Positions 1 through 9,599 of a stretch of 64,000 nucleotides of DNA are shown here, one piece after another. Both the position numbers and the translations under genes were made by a program. Every line of letters begins with the position of its first letter. The first letter of the stretch is position 1. The stretch covers positions 85,421,474 to 85,485,473 of the forward strand of contig CM041294.1 in the NCBI GenBank assembly GCA_023052935.1, given 5' to 3'. The stretch is from Piezodorus guildinii. Lineage: Eukaryota; Arthropoda; Insecta; Hemiptera; Pentatomidae. The notes under the pieces were generated by a model. That model ran no database searches and was not told the origin of the DNA. It saw nothing but the letters and a program-made list of their open reading frames with translations.

Positions 1-97
1 CTTTCCGCTCTGTATAAAAGTAACTTAAATACAATTTGATTTATGCAACTGGTTAAACCTTGGATACTTTTGTGGTTGTTTCGACATCATTTTTATT

Positions 98-160
98 CGT
101 TTAGTTTATTATTTTTAAACCTGTGTAATCCACGAAAAAAAAGTAAAAATAAAAAAAAAG

Positions 161-219
<59 letters not shown>

Positions 220-660
220 TTTTTCACCAAAAGCCGCGAATTTTATGAAAAAGAAAACAAAAATTGAAACTTTACCCATGAATACATTTATAACTCAGTT
301 ATTTTTAATATAGAGACAAATATGTAAATAGTTTTAGAACCAGCAAAGAGTGATAAAGAAGAAAAAAAGGATCTATTTATTTAAGTAACAAATTAGAAGA
401 GTTGTATGTAATGTTTTATTGTGTAATGATTTAATAGAGAATTAAATTTTCTACAACACGGAAACAGAATCATTGAAATTGGTTCAGAAATAAAGATATA
501 GCGTTTTGAAATTAGCAGTGGTGATTAGTCATTTTTCTTTGAATTCTTTATTGCTTTCATATTAGTTAATATCCTTTTAATATCTATATAGATAGTTGCA
601 CACTAATACAGTAATTTGGAAATAATAAACGATTGTATAATTACTCGCAGCATTTATTGT
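98..660 (+). repeat. Family G repeat, copy 1
   Basis: AT-rich dispersed element. It starts near a TTTATTATTTTTAAAC motif, runs through ATAACTCAGTTATTTTT with a short 'atagag' purine stretch, and ends near AATAATAAACGATTGT and GCAGCATTTATT. The same order of blocks is seen at 26060-26815 and 58350-59030 (plus strand) and, reversed, at 9600-10400. A (TA)n tract sits inside this copy where the other copies have a longer unique-looking segment. No open frame of note is present; the 74-codon frame crossing the tract reads only through TA repeats. It is non-coding and unclassified. Confidence 0.6.
162..214. repeat. (TA)n microsatellite
   Basis: Uninterrupted AT dinucleotide tract inside the family G copy. 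Confidence 0.95.
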
Positions 661-689
661 TTTGTTTTTAATTTTTTTTTTTTTTTAGT

Positions 690-1231
690 TTTACATACCT
701 ATGTATGAAATATATAGTAAGGGAAAGTATTGCTATCGTGAAAATTTTCGAATTTGAGTTTTCAATGGAAATACACGTTTTAGGATCCCCTGAGTCCAAA
801 TAATCAAGTCCCGCAACAACAACAAGAAACAGTCTAATATATAAGTTGAACGAATGGATATCCAACTAAAGGAGAAAACTGCAACAAAAAATTGTTTATG
901 CGATTTTTGGTTTTTGAACATAAGAACAGTAATATAGATGTGTAATATACCGTTGGAAAGCTAAAAATTTTAGAAAAAAATATTATCTTATAAACAAGTT
1001 GTAATAGTTAATCAGGAGTGTTGAAAAGTCGATAAAACTAACTATGTTAGATAACAATATAATATAATATATTTTTTAACAAAATACATGTTTATATAGA
1101 AATTTAATTAAATTAATTCTTTATTAGTTTTATTCATTTTTATCTCCAATTGTAATTGTAAGTTCTTTAATTGCTTTTAACAACGGAGGTAAGTGAAAGT
1201 CGTGTGTTGCACGCACCAGCTTTTTTAAATA
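690..1231 (+). repeat. Family F repeat, internally deleted copy
   Basis: Starts with TATGTATGAAATATATAG and AAGGGAAAGTATTG and ends GGAGGTAAGTGAAAGTCG plus TGTGTTGCACGCACCAG. Comparison with the longer copies at 22428-23356 and 57117-58040 shows that the middle (from 'caagtcccgcaa' to 'ctaatatataagttgaac') has been deleted. Non-coding. The element type is unknown. Confidence 0.75.
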
Positions 1232-1518
1232 TCGAAATACTACTTTGCAGATTTTTTTCTTTTATGCTTCTAGAAATTTAATTTAAATATTTTGTATTAC
1301 ACCTAAGTCAGTTGGTTTTATACTATTCTATATATAAATTATATTAAATAATCTTAAAATGTAAAGCGTTGCTTTAAAATTTGTTTATCATAATTGATTA
1401 TTTTTTTCTTTTTCTAGGTAAGTCCCAGTTCTGGCGTTTGGTTCAGGAATATTAATATTCTCAAGTATGTATTTTGTATTTATTAAAGATTATTTAATAG
1501 AATTATATGTATTTTATT
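1232..1518. other. Unassigned AT-rich stretch
   Basis: Nothing recognised. It contains CTTTTTCTAGGTAAGTCCCAG followed by a short block that recurs at 32165-32225 (TTCCAGGTAAGTCCCAGTTCT then 'tcctcaagtatgtatt'), so it probably belongs to a further low-copy repeat. Confidence 0.5.
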
Positions 1519-1765
1519 TTTTATACAATGTCACTTTATGTTACTGTAGCTAATTGGACGATACTACAGTAGGAATTCAAAATTTTACATATCCAAGTCT
1601 AATTAGGTTAGGGATTTTAACTAGTTCTTGACGTACAGTACTTGGGACCACCTTTTTACACCCTTTCCTAAGGATTTTTAACCAAGCGTTTTTTACTGTT
1701 AAAAAAAATCCTCGGGTCATTTACCGGGTCTGATCCCACGATGTTGTGCATCGAAGGCTTCTTAC
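1519..1765 (-). repeat. SINE family A, diverged copy
   Basis: Minus-strand copy of the tRNA-derived SINE described at 14321-14612. The 3' part (AATGTCACTTTATG, GCTAATTGGACGAT) is clear; the tRNA head at the right end is badly eroded. Confidence 0.75.
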
Positions 1766-1937
1766 AGTTTATGAATTTGTAAACATTTTCTTGTTGTGTT
1801 CCTGTGTCTTGTGTCATGGCAAACTATGAAGCTACAGACTTTGGCAAAGTAAAAATAGTTTAATACCGACTATTCACTGTTTTCATTTTATTTTTTTGTA
1901 CCACCATTCGGAATCTTTTCCTTCTAAAATTAATAAA

Positions 1938-2160
1938 AGTTCTTTGGGATCACCTGTGGTGTAGGTTCAAACTAGGATTTTTAAAATATTTCAAAAAAAG
2001 GTTTTTAAACTAATACAAATCTTTGGAGGAACGTAAAATGGTGGATTCTGGGGCTCTTCAATGCAAGGTATTCTTTAAGATGCCTATCCTAGTTAAAAAT
2101 GGAAGAGCAAAAATTAAGGACCTCCACTATAGCATCGTCCACTTTGTCACAGTAGCAAAA
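1938..2160 (+). repeat. SINE family A, plus copy of an inverted pair
   Basis: Diverged SINE A with a decayed head (GATCACCTGTGGTGTAGG), the body block 'taagatgcctatcctagtta' and the end CACAGTAGC. It lies tail-to-tail with the minus copy that starts about 5 bases downstream. The start of the 72-codon frame here is only SINE sequence. Confidence 0.75.
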
Positions 2161-2165
2161 AAGAT

Positions 2166-2447
2166 TGCTTGTTTGTTTATTTATTTAACGTCACTTTATG
2201 CTACTATGGCTAATCGGACGATGCTACAGTGGGAGTCCTAATTTTGCCTATTGAGGTTTTATTAGGATAGGGATCTTTAACGAGTACCTAAATCGTACAG
2301 GCTCGGAACCACCTTTTAACGTCCCCCCGAAGGACGGTATGACTAAGTATTTTTTATTTGCATTAAGAAATCCTAGGACCATCCTGTGGGCTTTGAACCC
2401 GTGACCTTTGGCATATGAGGCTGTTATGCTATCACCCAGCTACAAGT
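2166..2447 (-). repeat. SINE family A, minus copy of an inverted pair
   Basis: Near full length: TTGTTTGTTTATTTATTTAA tail, ACGATGCTACAGTGGGAGTC body, B-box region GGGCTTTGAACCCGTGACC and A-box region ending CACCCAGCTACAAG. With the preceding plus copy it forms an inverted repeat with arms of about 220 bases and almost no spacer. Confidence 0.85.
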
Positions 2448-2790
2448 AATTCCCGCACAAAAGTGACGTTGATGAATAAACAAACAAAAAAAAAAAAAAA
2501 AAAAGTCGTTAATTTGAAATTCAGGTAACATATTTAATTGTGAGCATACTCTCAAGTTTTGTTTACAATTCAAAACCATTCAGGTGAAATTTCGGCAGCA
2601 ATAAAATATTTTTTTTTATTACATGGATTCCTGATTGCTTTTTGCTATTTTTTTTATTATATTGCTTAATCGGTCCTAAGATGGATTAAGCTAATTCAGA
2701 TATCGAAATAGATTCAATATAATTGTAAATACTATTATTTAAATCAGACATGAAAAAACTCAAAGAACAGATTATGTTAAACTCTCTTCG
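2448..2790. other. Unassigned AT-rich stretch with poly(A)
   Basis: Holds a 20-base A run near 2488-2505 next to another SINE-like tail (AATGAATAAACAAACAAAA is visible as 'gatgaataaacaaac' at 2470), otherwise nothing recognised. Confidence 0.4.
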
Positions 2791-2802
2791 TTAGGCTTTG
2801 AG

Positions 2803-2985
2803 TTACTCAAAGAGAGCCAAAGATGGAACTGAGAAGAGGTCTAATAAGTAACCCTTGCGGGACTCCTCGGTTTCGAAAACGGTTAACATCAGCATAAACA
2901 CAATGCCGCGGCTGAACCCCCTTCCGCATCTTAAACAGCACTCGGCGAAATGCAAAGTCTTTTCACTTCCTCGAATGGTCTTCAA
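2803..2985 (-). pseudogene. Reverse transcriptase fragment with GVPQG motif
   Basis: Reading the minus strand in the frame containing CGAGGAGTCCCGCAAGGG gives RGVPQGLLIRPLLSSIFGSL. This is the conserved block of non-LTR reverse transcriptases (G-V-P-Q-G-S-x-L-x-P-x-L-[FY]) that precedes the catalytic YADD block by some 40 residues in the family. Only about 20 residues are recognisable; upstream codons contain stops. The better open frame of 60 codons is a different frame and is a shadow. The island is clearly GC-richer than its flanks. The clade cannot be told from so little. Confidence 0.6.
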
Positions 2986-3049
2986 GAGTCGTAGAAAAGA
3001 GTCATGTACAACTCATTCAAATTAACTGAACACTATTTTTTATGTCTAT

Positions 3050-3285
3050 TCTATTCATTTAACGTCACTTTAGCTGCTGTGACTGATCGGACGATGCTGC
3101 AGTGGGAGTCCTAAATTTTGCCTATCCAGGTTTAATTGAGTAGGGATCTTTAACGAGTACCTGACATCGTATAGGCTCGGACTACCTTTTTACTTCTCCT
3201 CCGAAGGACGGCATAACTAAGGATTTTTTACTCCCATGCTAGGACCCCCTGCGGGGTTTTTCTCCTCGATCTTGTGATTTATTTC
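3050..3285 (-). repeat. SINE family A copy
   Basis: Minus-strand SINE A with a clear body (CGGACGATGCTGCAGTGGGA, GGATCTTTAACGAGTACCTG) and a degraded tRNA head. Confidence 0.85.
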
Positions 3286-3374
3286 TAACTTGTGAGTTTT
3301 ATATTGTGGAATAAAAGTTTCAAATTTATTTTAGCAAGTCTATGTGGCAGGGGGAGGTGTCTATCAGTGAATTT

Positions 3375-4148
3375 GATTCTATACCATAATATCGATTTTC
3401 AATAACTTGTGAAGAGCCACTTCATACTATGAATTTTATCATTTTTCGATTTTCCCGAAAACGGCTCTAATGATTTGTTTGATCTCGCTAAATCGGTGTT
3501 AAAACTTAAATGGGATTTAACATTAGGTTTCATTTTGTTTGAAATAGCCTTACAGGGCTTAAATGCGGAATTTTTTTTTTATTTTATTGCCGAATGTCCA
3601 GTGAACAGTTCGGCTACCTGGGACTCAATACTTGACAAATGTCTAAAATGGAATCCGCACACTAGACTGAAACGACTTGAAACTCCTCGCCGCTTTCGGT
3701 TACTTCAACACTTACTTACTAAAAGGCTCATCTATATCACCAACATAAGGCCCATCGTGACGTAGAGTTTTCTTCAATCCTTACAATCAAATTTCTCAAC
3801 GCCCCTTATTTTTCATGAATCAACTCATTCTACAAAGACCTTACTGTTCCATATGTTACTGATTTGGTCCGAGCCTGGTATCAATCTTTCCATAACGAAC
3901 TCCACTCCCACTCTAACCCACTAGTTTCAATCCTCGCATCCTCTTCCATTCCTGACAACCCTCCGAGACGTCTGAAAAGAAGATGGCCTGGATGGCCTAG
4001 TTTAGATAACCTAGTGGAGTGCTGCAATGGGCTCATTTACTTGTTGTATTAACCAATACAGTTGTATAAATATAAATAAATTAAAAAAAAAAAAATAATT
4101 CTACTTTTATTAGCAGAAGTCGTATGTTGTCCACACCAGATTTTTTTT
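3375..4148 (+). repeat. Family F copy split by a Jockey insertion
   Basis: The left part (3375-3589) carries GAAGAGCCACTTCATACTAT, CCCGAAAACGGCTCTAATGA and GGGCTTAAATGC. The right part (4105-4148) carries the F terminus (AGAAGTCGTATGTTGTCCAC then ACCAGATTTTTT). Between them is a poly(A)-ended Jockey 3' fragment. The 96-codon frame at 3475 is an F/Jockey read-through, not a gene. Confidence 0.7.
3590..4096 (+). pseudogene. Jockey-clade ORF2 3' end, nested in family F
   Basis: 5'-truncated Jockey-type retrotransposon ending in poly(A). Several frames together read the ORF2 C-terminal region: KWNPHTRLKRLETPRR, then KRLIYITNIRPI, then (frame shifted) NAPYFS and HSHSNPLVSILASSSIPDNP followed by PRRLKRRWPGW. 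These correspond in order to the region after the reverse transcriptase in the best copy at 35826-36581. There are at least two frameshifts and an early stop, and a deletion has joined TWD to the KWNPHT block. The 3' UTR ends ACAGTTGTATAAATATAAAT plus A13. Confidence 0.85.
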
Positions 4149-4711
4149 TTTTATGTTGGAACTATCAATATGTATTATACCGTATTATATATAATCATTA
4201 TTATTATTATTAAACATTATCTATGAGGGAGAATGGACTATTGCTATTAGGTACATTGCTAAGTGGTGACGGTGGATGTTGAAGAGGAAAGTCAAGCAGA
4301 GTGTTTATTATCTAAATAAGCCGACGGCGACACTCGAAGCGACTATTGCCTTCCAAATTGGCCGCCCCTTCACACTCTCACAGGTGGTTAGGATCTCTTA
4401 TAGCTAGCTAATATTTCTTGTCATTATAGTCTTCAGTCTAAGTCAATCCTTCATTATATTTTATAGGATATAAAGAAATAGAGAAAAGTTTTATTATACA
4501 TTTACAAATAAGTTCATTTGTTAATTATATTATTCTGTGAACAAATTTATGTTCTAAACCCTAATTGAAATGCAGTTGAATGTAGTAATCATAGTAGAAA
4601 TAATTACTAAAAACTTATTTAAAAAACAATATATTGATAAGAAGATAGTAGATAAAAATGAATAAAATTACACATATCCTTAAAGTTGTTATTGACTCAT
4701 ACCTAGATTTA
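4149..4711. other. Unassigned stretch with a GC-richer patch
   Basis: Mostly AT-rich, with a poly(T) run and (TTA)n at 4198. The patch at 4255-4400 (gccgacggcgacactcgaag, ccaaattggccgccccttc) is GC-richer, does not match any repeat family in the window and shows no usable open frame. Confidence 0.4.
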
Positions 4712-6272
4712 TAATATACAGTATGGGGAAGTATTGCGACTTGAAAATCTTTGAATTTCAGTTTTCCAAGGAATTCGCGCAAAGAAGTTCTGTGTGTGGA
4801 AAGTCTACCACAAAAAGATAAGTCGAGATGTTACAAAGATTTTCCTCCCAAATCGGCATACCAGAAGTGCTACTTTCTACTATGGGTCAATCCATTCGAA
4901 ATCGTCCAGACTTCGCCGCTCGACATTTTTGATTTTCGTTATATCAAATATTCTCTCTCCTTTCGTGAATATAAAACTATTAATACAAATTTTTTCTGGC
5001 TAATACTTTTAGTTTTGCAGCTGTTTTAAGTCAGTTTTACGGGCAAAAACATGTGATGGAAAAACCATTCAAATTACTGTATGTTTTTAGATATCAAATC
5101 AAAACAAAAATTAACAATAAGATAACGACATGCTTTATATTTTTTGTCCTTATGACTTATTTCCTAAATAGTGAAGAAAGTTGTTCCGAAAATAATTAAA
5201 AACGAGACTTTTAGCGAGATGGAAGTATATAAAAGAAAAGAGACTCAAATTTGTTTATTTTTTCTTATATTGCTTATTCATAGGCCTACTTGCTGTGAAA
5301 ATTTCGATCTTGAGGACATAGTCTTTTTTTGTACATGAATTTTCAAAATTGGCCAAAATCCATTTTTTGCGATGTTTACCCGGAAATATTTCAAAAGGGA
5401 CTGAGTGAAAAATTATGAAACTTATACAGATTACTCATCTATAAGATGAGTTTAAGTGACATAAATTTGGTCTTAGAGACTGAGCTGGTTCCGGAGTTAT
5501 AAAATTCTCTCAACTGTTAAAGTTAAGTTTTCTTTAAAAAATATTAACTCCGGTAATTTTGCATATTTAAGAACCAAAAAACAAAAACAAAACTAGATTG
5601 ATGATGAGAGTATTTTATATAATTTTGGTCCTTACAACACATTACCTAAGTAGTCGAGAAAATGACTTAGAAAATCACGAATTGATTTTCGCCAATTTTG
5701 AAAATTCATATACAAAAAAGGACCATTTTCTCAAGGTCAAGTAAGTAGGACTATGACTAAGCTATAGAAGAAAAAATAATCAAACTTGAGTCTTTTTTCC
5801 TTTGTATACTTTTATCTCGCTAAAAGTCTCGTTTTTTAGTCATTTTCGAGAATTTTTAAAACAAATTTCTTCTCTATTAAGGAAATGAGTCATAAGGACA
5901 AAAAATGCAAAGCATGTCGTTATCTTATTGTTAATTTTTGTTTTGATTTGATATCTAAAAAAATACAGTAATTAGAATGATTTTTCTATCACATGTTTTT
6001 GCCCGTGAAACTGATTTAAACCGGCTGCAACACTAAAAGTATTGGCTAGAAAATTATTTTATTTATGGTTTTACATCCACGAAAGGATAGAGAATAACTT
6101 GTCAAAAGATCACGAAAATCAAAAATGTCGAACGGCAAAATTAATAAAAATTGGACGATTTCAAATGGATTGTCCCTATACATTTTGCACCTTTTTAAGA
6201 TTTCCTCCATAACAGCTCTAACGATTTTGATTAAACTCGCTATATAAATGTAACATTAAATCGGCTTAGATG
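4712..6272 (+). repeat. Family F copy interrupted by a foldback element
   Basis: Left F part 4712-4880 (ATACAGTATGGGGAAGTATTG to CAGAAGTGCTACTTTCTAC); right F part 6180-6272 (ACATTTTGCACCTTTTTAAG, CTCTAACGATTTTGATTAAA). In other copies these two parts are adjacent as 'gccactttataccatgcattttgcacc', so the 1.3 kb between them is an insertion. Confidence 0.75.
4881..6179. mobile_element. Long foldback element with arms of about 465 bp
   Basis: The two halves are reverse complements. The left arm starts TATGGGTCAATCCATTCGAA and the right arm, reversed, starts TATAGGGACAATCCATTTGA. Inside, the arms share TCGACATTTTTGATTTTCGT, ACGGGCAAAAACATGTGAT, ACAATAAGATAACGACATGC and CGAGACTTTTAGCGAGAT, among others. 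The loop (about 5345-5670) is not palindromic and contains the block GGTCCTTACAACACATTACC. Insertion appears to have duplicated TAT (or TA) at 4881-4883 and 6177-6179. No transposase frame exists, so this is a non-autonomous foldback or MITE-like element. A related partial copy lies at 31440-31985. Confidence 0.85.
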
Positions 6273-6282
6273 GAGGTAAAAT

Positions 6283-6395
6283 GTAATAGCGATCGGGTGG
6301 GGTATCCATACCCCAGGTTCGTCCCCTGCAATAACTGAATAAGTAATTATTTAGCCTCTGCCAGGATTTGAACCTTCTAGGGTCCAAACCGAAAG
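6283..6395 (-). repeat. SINE C-type fragment
   Basis: Minus strand reads a B-box-like AAGGTTCAAATCCTGG followed by ATAATTACTTATTCAGTTAT. This is the join typical of the family C body seen at 22749-23080, 43000-43230 and 61678-61790. Confidence 0.6.
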
Positions 6396-6550
6396 ATGGC
6401 TCGGAGAGGGCGTAAAATGGTAGTTCCGTGCCTGTGGGATATCAGGTACTCCTTAAAGATCCCTATCCTAATCAAACCTTGATAAGCAAAATTAATAACT
6501 CCCACTATAGCATCTTCCGATCAGCCACGGTAGCATAAGGTGTCAGGAAT
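6396..6550 (+). repeat. SINE family A, 3' part
   Basis: Carries GGGCGTAAAATGGTAGTTCC, ATCAGGTACTCCTTAAAGAT, CCTATCCTAATCAAACC and GATCAGCCACGGTAGCATAA. The tRNA head is replaced by the adjoining C-type fragment, so the join may be a chimera. Confidence 0.8.
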
Positions 6551-7395
6551 AACCAATTTATCCACTAGACCTCGACAATTTGAAATTTCTTTAATAATTT
6601 ATAAAATCGTGTGTTTGAGTAACTTTTTGTAAGAGGATTACGTTATATTACATTTCTAATTTTTATCTTTAGAAGCTGGTTAAGGGATCTCCTTGTATAA
6701 AAGTTAGGATCTTCACGTTAGGAGGTGCCGCTGGGTGACCTCCCTCATACCTCACATGCCAGCTCTTACAATATATATACAGCGCATCTGCTTATTGTCG
6801 CGGAAAAGTGACAGGTGTAGATCATAATAAATAAAGATAAAAAAAAATTCTTTGAATTGTTTAAGTTTAAAAAAATGTAATATGTTTGCTGGTTTACATC
6901 AACCTATTTTTCTCTTAACTTAAATACTTTTTTCGGCAGCGTTATGTTTTTGGGCTGGAGTTTATAGTTTTCATCATTTATCGTTTTTTTCATCTTCAAA
7001 AATATAACCTTTTGACAAGCTCTAGCTCAGTTGGTTTTGCTCGGATCGAAACTTTTACTACATGCCACAAATTTTTGATTTATTCGATATTTTTTTCCAA
7101 TTGATTAATCGATTTTCTTCTTACCTTGCTCGACCTCCAATCGATATACCCAAAGAGGTATGTGAATCTAGAAGAGACAGTCAAAGACATAAAAAACGAA
7201 GCTAGAATCCTTCCTCAGCCATTATCTGCCGGCCTGCTCCCGTTACTGACAATACTAAGCTCCTAGCAGGTCACGCTTCAGGGCAGAGCTATCTTTCTCT
7301 TGGCCGGGAACCGTTACGGTTAAACCAGAATGTCTGTTTTCCTTGTAATGAACTATATTAGAATAAATAATTTGGAAAAGATGAAATAGTTAAAT
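6551..7395. other. Mixed stretch, possible processed retroposon
   Basis: 6699-6846 looks like a small retroposon: a GC-richer head (GGAGGTGCCGCTGGGTGACC) followed by GATCATAATAAATAAAGATA and an A run, without clear A- or B-boxes. 6900-7130 shares only loose AT-rich similarity to family G. 7200-7340 is GC-richer (attatctgccggcctgctcc) and apparently single-copy. No gene seen. Confidence 0.35.
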
Positions 7396-7630
7396 AAAAA
7401 AACTTGTGCGCGCTACACACTCCTACTTCCGGTAGGCCGATTTCGATCAAAAAGTTCCTGTAACATCGCAGGCGCATACGCTTGTTGAATATGACATTTA
7501 AGTTTTAGACAACTTATCGTTTTTGAGTTCAACTTACCAAACACACACACACACACACACACTTTATACGGGAATTGATCATTTGGACTCAATAGACCCT
7601 AAAACGTGTATTTCCGGTGAAAAATCAAAT
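7396..7630 (-). repeat. Family F copy, deleted, with (CA)n
   Basis: Minus-oriented: starts CTTGTGCGCGCTACACACTC, jumps to CCGATTTCGATCAAAAAG and continues through GTAACATCGCAGGCG and CATTTGGACTCAATAGACCC. It is cut at 7630, where SINE A sequence takes over. Confidence 0.75.
7541..7562. repeat. (CA)n microsatellite inside family F
   Basis: Eleven AC units. It stands at the same place in the F consensus as the GT tract at 62410-62434 and the GT-rich stretch at 51316-51332. Confidence 0.9.
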
Positions 7631-7634
7631 TTCG

Positions 7635-7765
7635 GTTCGATGTCTGGTGCTTGTTAAAGATTCCTATTTGAATTAAAAATTTAGTAAAATTTGGGACTCC
7701 CACTGTAACATCGTTCGATCAGCCACGGCAGCATAAGGTGACGTTAAATCAATAAACAAATATAA
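7635..7765 (+). repeat. SINE family A, 3' half
   Basis: Begins within the block 'tgtctggtgcttgttaaaga' and runs through CTCCCACTGTAACATCG and CAGCCACGGCAGCATAAGG to the tail AAATCAATAAACAAAT. Confidence 0.85.
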
Positions 7766-8038
7766 CGCCAGAGTGTTCATAGTGCGTTAAGCATACAGTG
7801 GATCAGTCGACTGATAGATGTGAAAAACGTTTATTATTTTAAAAAATATATTCTTATAGAGAAAAAGTATTCAGTGCATTATCGTTAGAATCTCATAATT
7901 TCTTCTTTAATTAAGTTACTTAACCCAGCGCGTTCACTAGAGCAAATAAACATGGGGAAGCTTCTGATTATATCTCATTATATTCCTTCTACTTTCATTT
8001 TCAGCTTCAGAACCATCAAACCTTAAAGGTTAGATCAG

Positions 8039-8139
<101 letters not shown>

Positions 8140-8192
8140 TGTATATATATATATACATACATACATAGATACATGCATTATATTATATCAAC

Positions 8193-8285
8193 GTACGAGA
8201 GTGGAGTAGTTAAGTGAACTGAACTTGCAGATCTACGGGACGTGGATTCGAAGCAGGGTGTGACATAAAAATTATTTATTCTAAT
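8193..8285 (+). repeat. tRNA-like SINE head
   Basis: GAGTGGAGTAGTTAAGTGAAC resembles a pol III A-box and GTGGATTCGAAGC a B-box, at tRNA-like spacing. They are followed by the ATTATTTATTCTAATTA body start also seen after family C heads. No folded intact tRNA is implied. Confidence 0.5.
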
Positions 8286-8517
8286 TACTAGTAGACCCGA
8301 CCCTGCTTCGCACGGATGCAATTTGAATGATATATCGTTTATTTAAAAAAAAATCTCTGTCTGACGGATTATCTCTTTGGTAGTTTTAGTTCATCATAAC
8401 GAAAAGCTCAATCAGCAAGAAAATATGTTCATTTTATAACGTCTATTCATTATTATATTTAATCATCGGCAGAAATTAAAAACATAAATCAAAATTGGTT
8501 ATGTTTATTTGTTCTTT
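8286..8517. repeat. Repeat with TAGACCCGACCCTGCTTCG motif
   Basis: Starts ACTAGTAGACCCGACCCTGC then TTCGCACGG. From general knowledge, a motif of this kind (acccggc..cgcttcgc) recurs in many insect dispersed repeats. The rest is AT-rich without a frame. Assignment to a class is not possible here. Confidence 0.35.
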
Positions 8518-8607
8518 ACTAAGATCCCTCTTCTAATTAAACCTGTTGCATATTCCGGTTAGCCACAGCGTCATAAAGTGACGATAAATGAATAAACGCG
8601 AACAAAC
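8518..8607 (+). repeat. SINE family A, short 3' fragment
   Basis: AAGATCCCTCTTCTAATTAA, CCGGTTAGCCACAGCGTCAT and tail GATAAATGAATAAAC; the middle block is deleted. Confidence 0.75.
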
Positions 8608-8734
8608 CTAATCAAACTTTCGATTGAATTTAAAATTAAAGAAACTCTCAACACTCTTTCATGGTGTGATGTTAATGATTAGGAGAAGAATATGATATAA
8701 GAATTAATTATAATTAAGAAAAACTAGTCAAGAT

Positions 8735-8993
8735 TGAGGGGATCTACTGTGTGTATTAGCTAGTATTACGACCTGCTATGCCCAAGATCGCGGGCCAAAC
8801 ATGGAAAGTGGCCCTATGATTTTCCAATGGGAGTAAAAATGCCGTCCTTCAGAGGAGGCGTGAAAAAGGTGTTCCCAGGTATTTTTTATAGATCCCTATT
8901 CTAATTAAACCGGAATGTTAAAATTTGTGACTTCCACTGTAGCATCGTCCTATCAGCCAAGTGACGTTAAATGAATAATGGAACAAACTTAAA
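8735..8993 (+). repeat. SINE family A, diverged near full-length copy
   Basis: The eroded head around 'gtgtgtattagctagtatta' is followed by CCAATGGGAGTAAAAATGCC, GATCCCTATTCTAATTAAAC and CACTGTAGCATCGTCC, ending AAATGAATAATGGAAC. Confidence 0.8.
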
Positions 8994-9019
8994 TTTCTTT
9001 ATTTTAAAACCTCGTTTCT

Positions 9020-9320
9020 TCAAGACACTTTTTCCACCTGTTCCGAATGCTTTCACATTTCCCCGCAGAGCTTGTGCTCCTTCAACGTCCCGTTGTTTTT
9101 CCGATTCCGTCCCGTTGCCGTTTCCCTCGACTTCCTCGCGGCGGTAATAGCCCGTTCCTCCCCCGTGGGACGGAAGTCCCCTCCCCTCACTCGTTATCCC
9201 GGTGTAACGAGTGGCACAACAAAAGGTGACAATTAGCCTCACACTCGGAGAAAGTCCGCCCTGGTTTTTGGCTCCGCCGCAACTCCGCAACCAACTCCCG
9301 CCTCAATACTTTCCGTTCTC
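9020..9320. other. GC-rich single-copy island
   Basis: Sharp rise in GC between AT-rich flanks (cgtcccgttgccgtttccct, cctccgccg-type blocks). Minus-strand 107-codon and plus-strand 60-codon frames overlap here, but neither shows a recognisable domain. Glycine/arginine-rich translation is what any GC-rich island gives. It could be a promoter-proximal or untranslated region of a gene outside the visible evidence. No function assigned. Confidence 0.4.
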
Positions 9321-9599
9321 TATTCTGATCATTGAGCCTTGAAAATTGTCTCGGTAATAATTATAGGATTTGTGCAATAAGGAGAAAATGAGTAACGCAA
9401 AGTGATATAATTAGGTTTTCTTTGTTTGTTTTTTGTTTATGTTATTAGTAAGCTGTGGTGTATTCCTCGGAGGAAGAAGCGTATAAATTTCCTACTTATA
9501 CTAATTTCTGAATTTTTTTTAATTAGGAAAAACGGATAAGTTGTTGCTTCAATATATAAGATCATATTTTTATTATGTTTCCTCTTTGTTAATCGCGGT
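9321..9599. other. Unassigned AT-rich stretch
   Basis: Nothing recognised apart from short T-rich runs. Confidence 0.4.

Noticed and set aside
8967..9290. 107-codon minus-strand frame in a GC-rich island
   Set aside because: No recognisable domain; an overlapping open frame exists on the other strand; glycine/arginine-rich translation is expected from GC-rich DNA.
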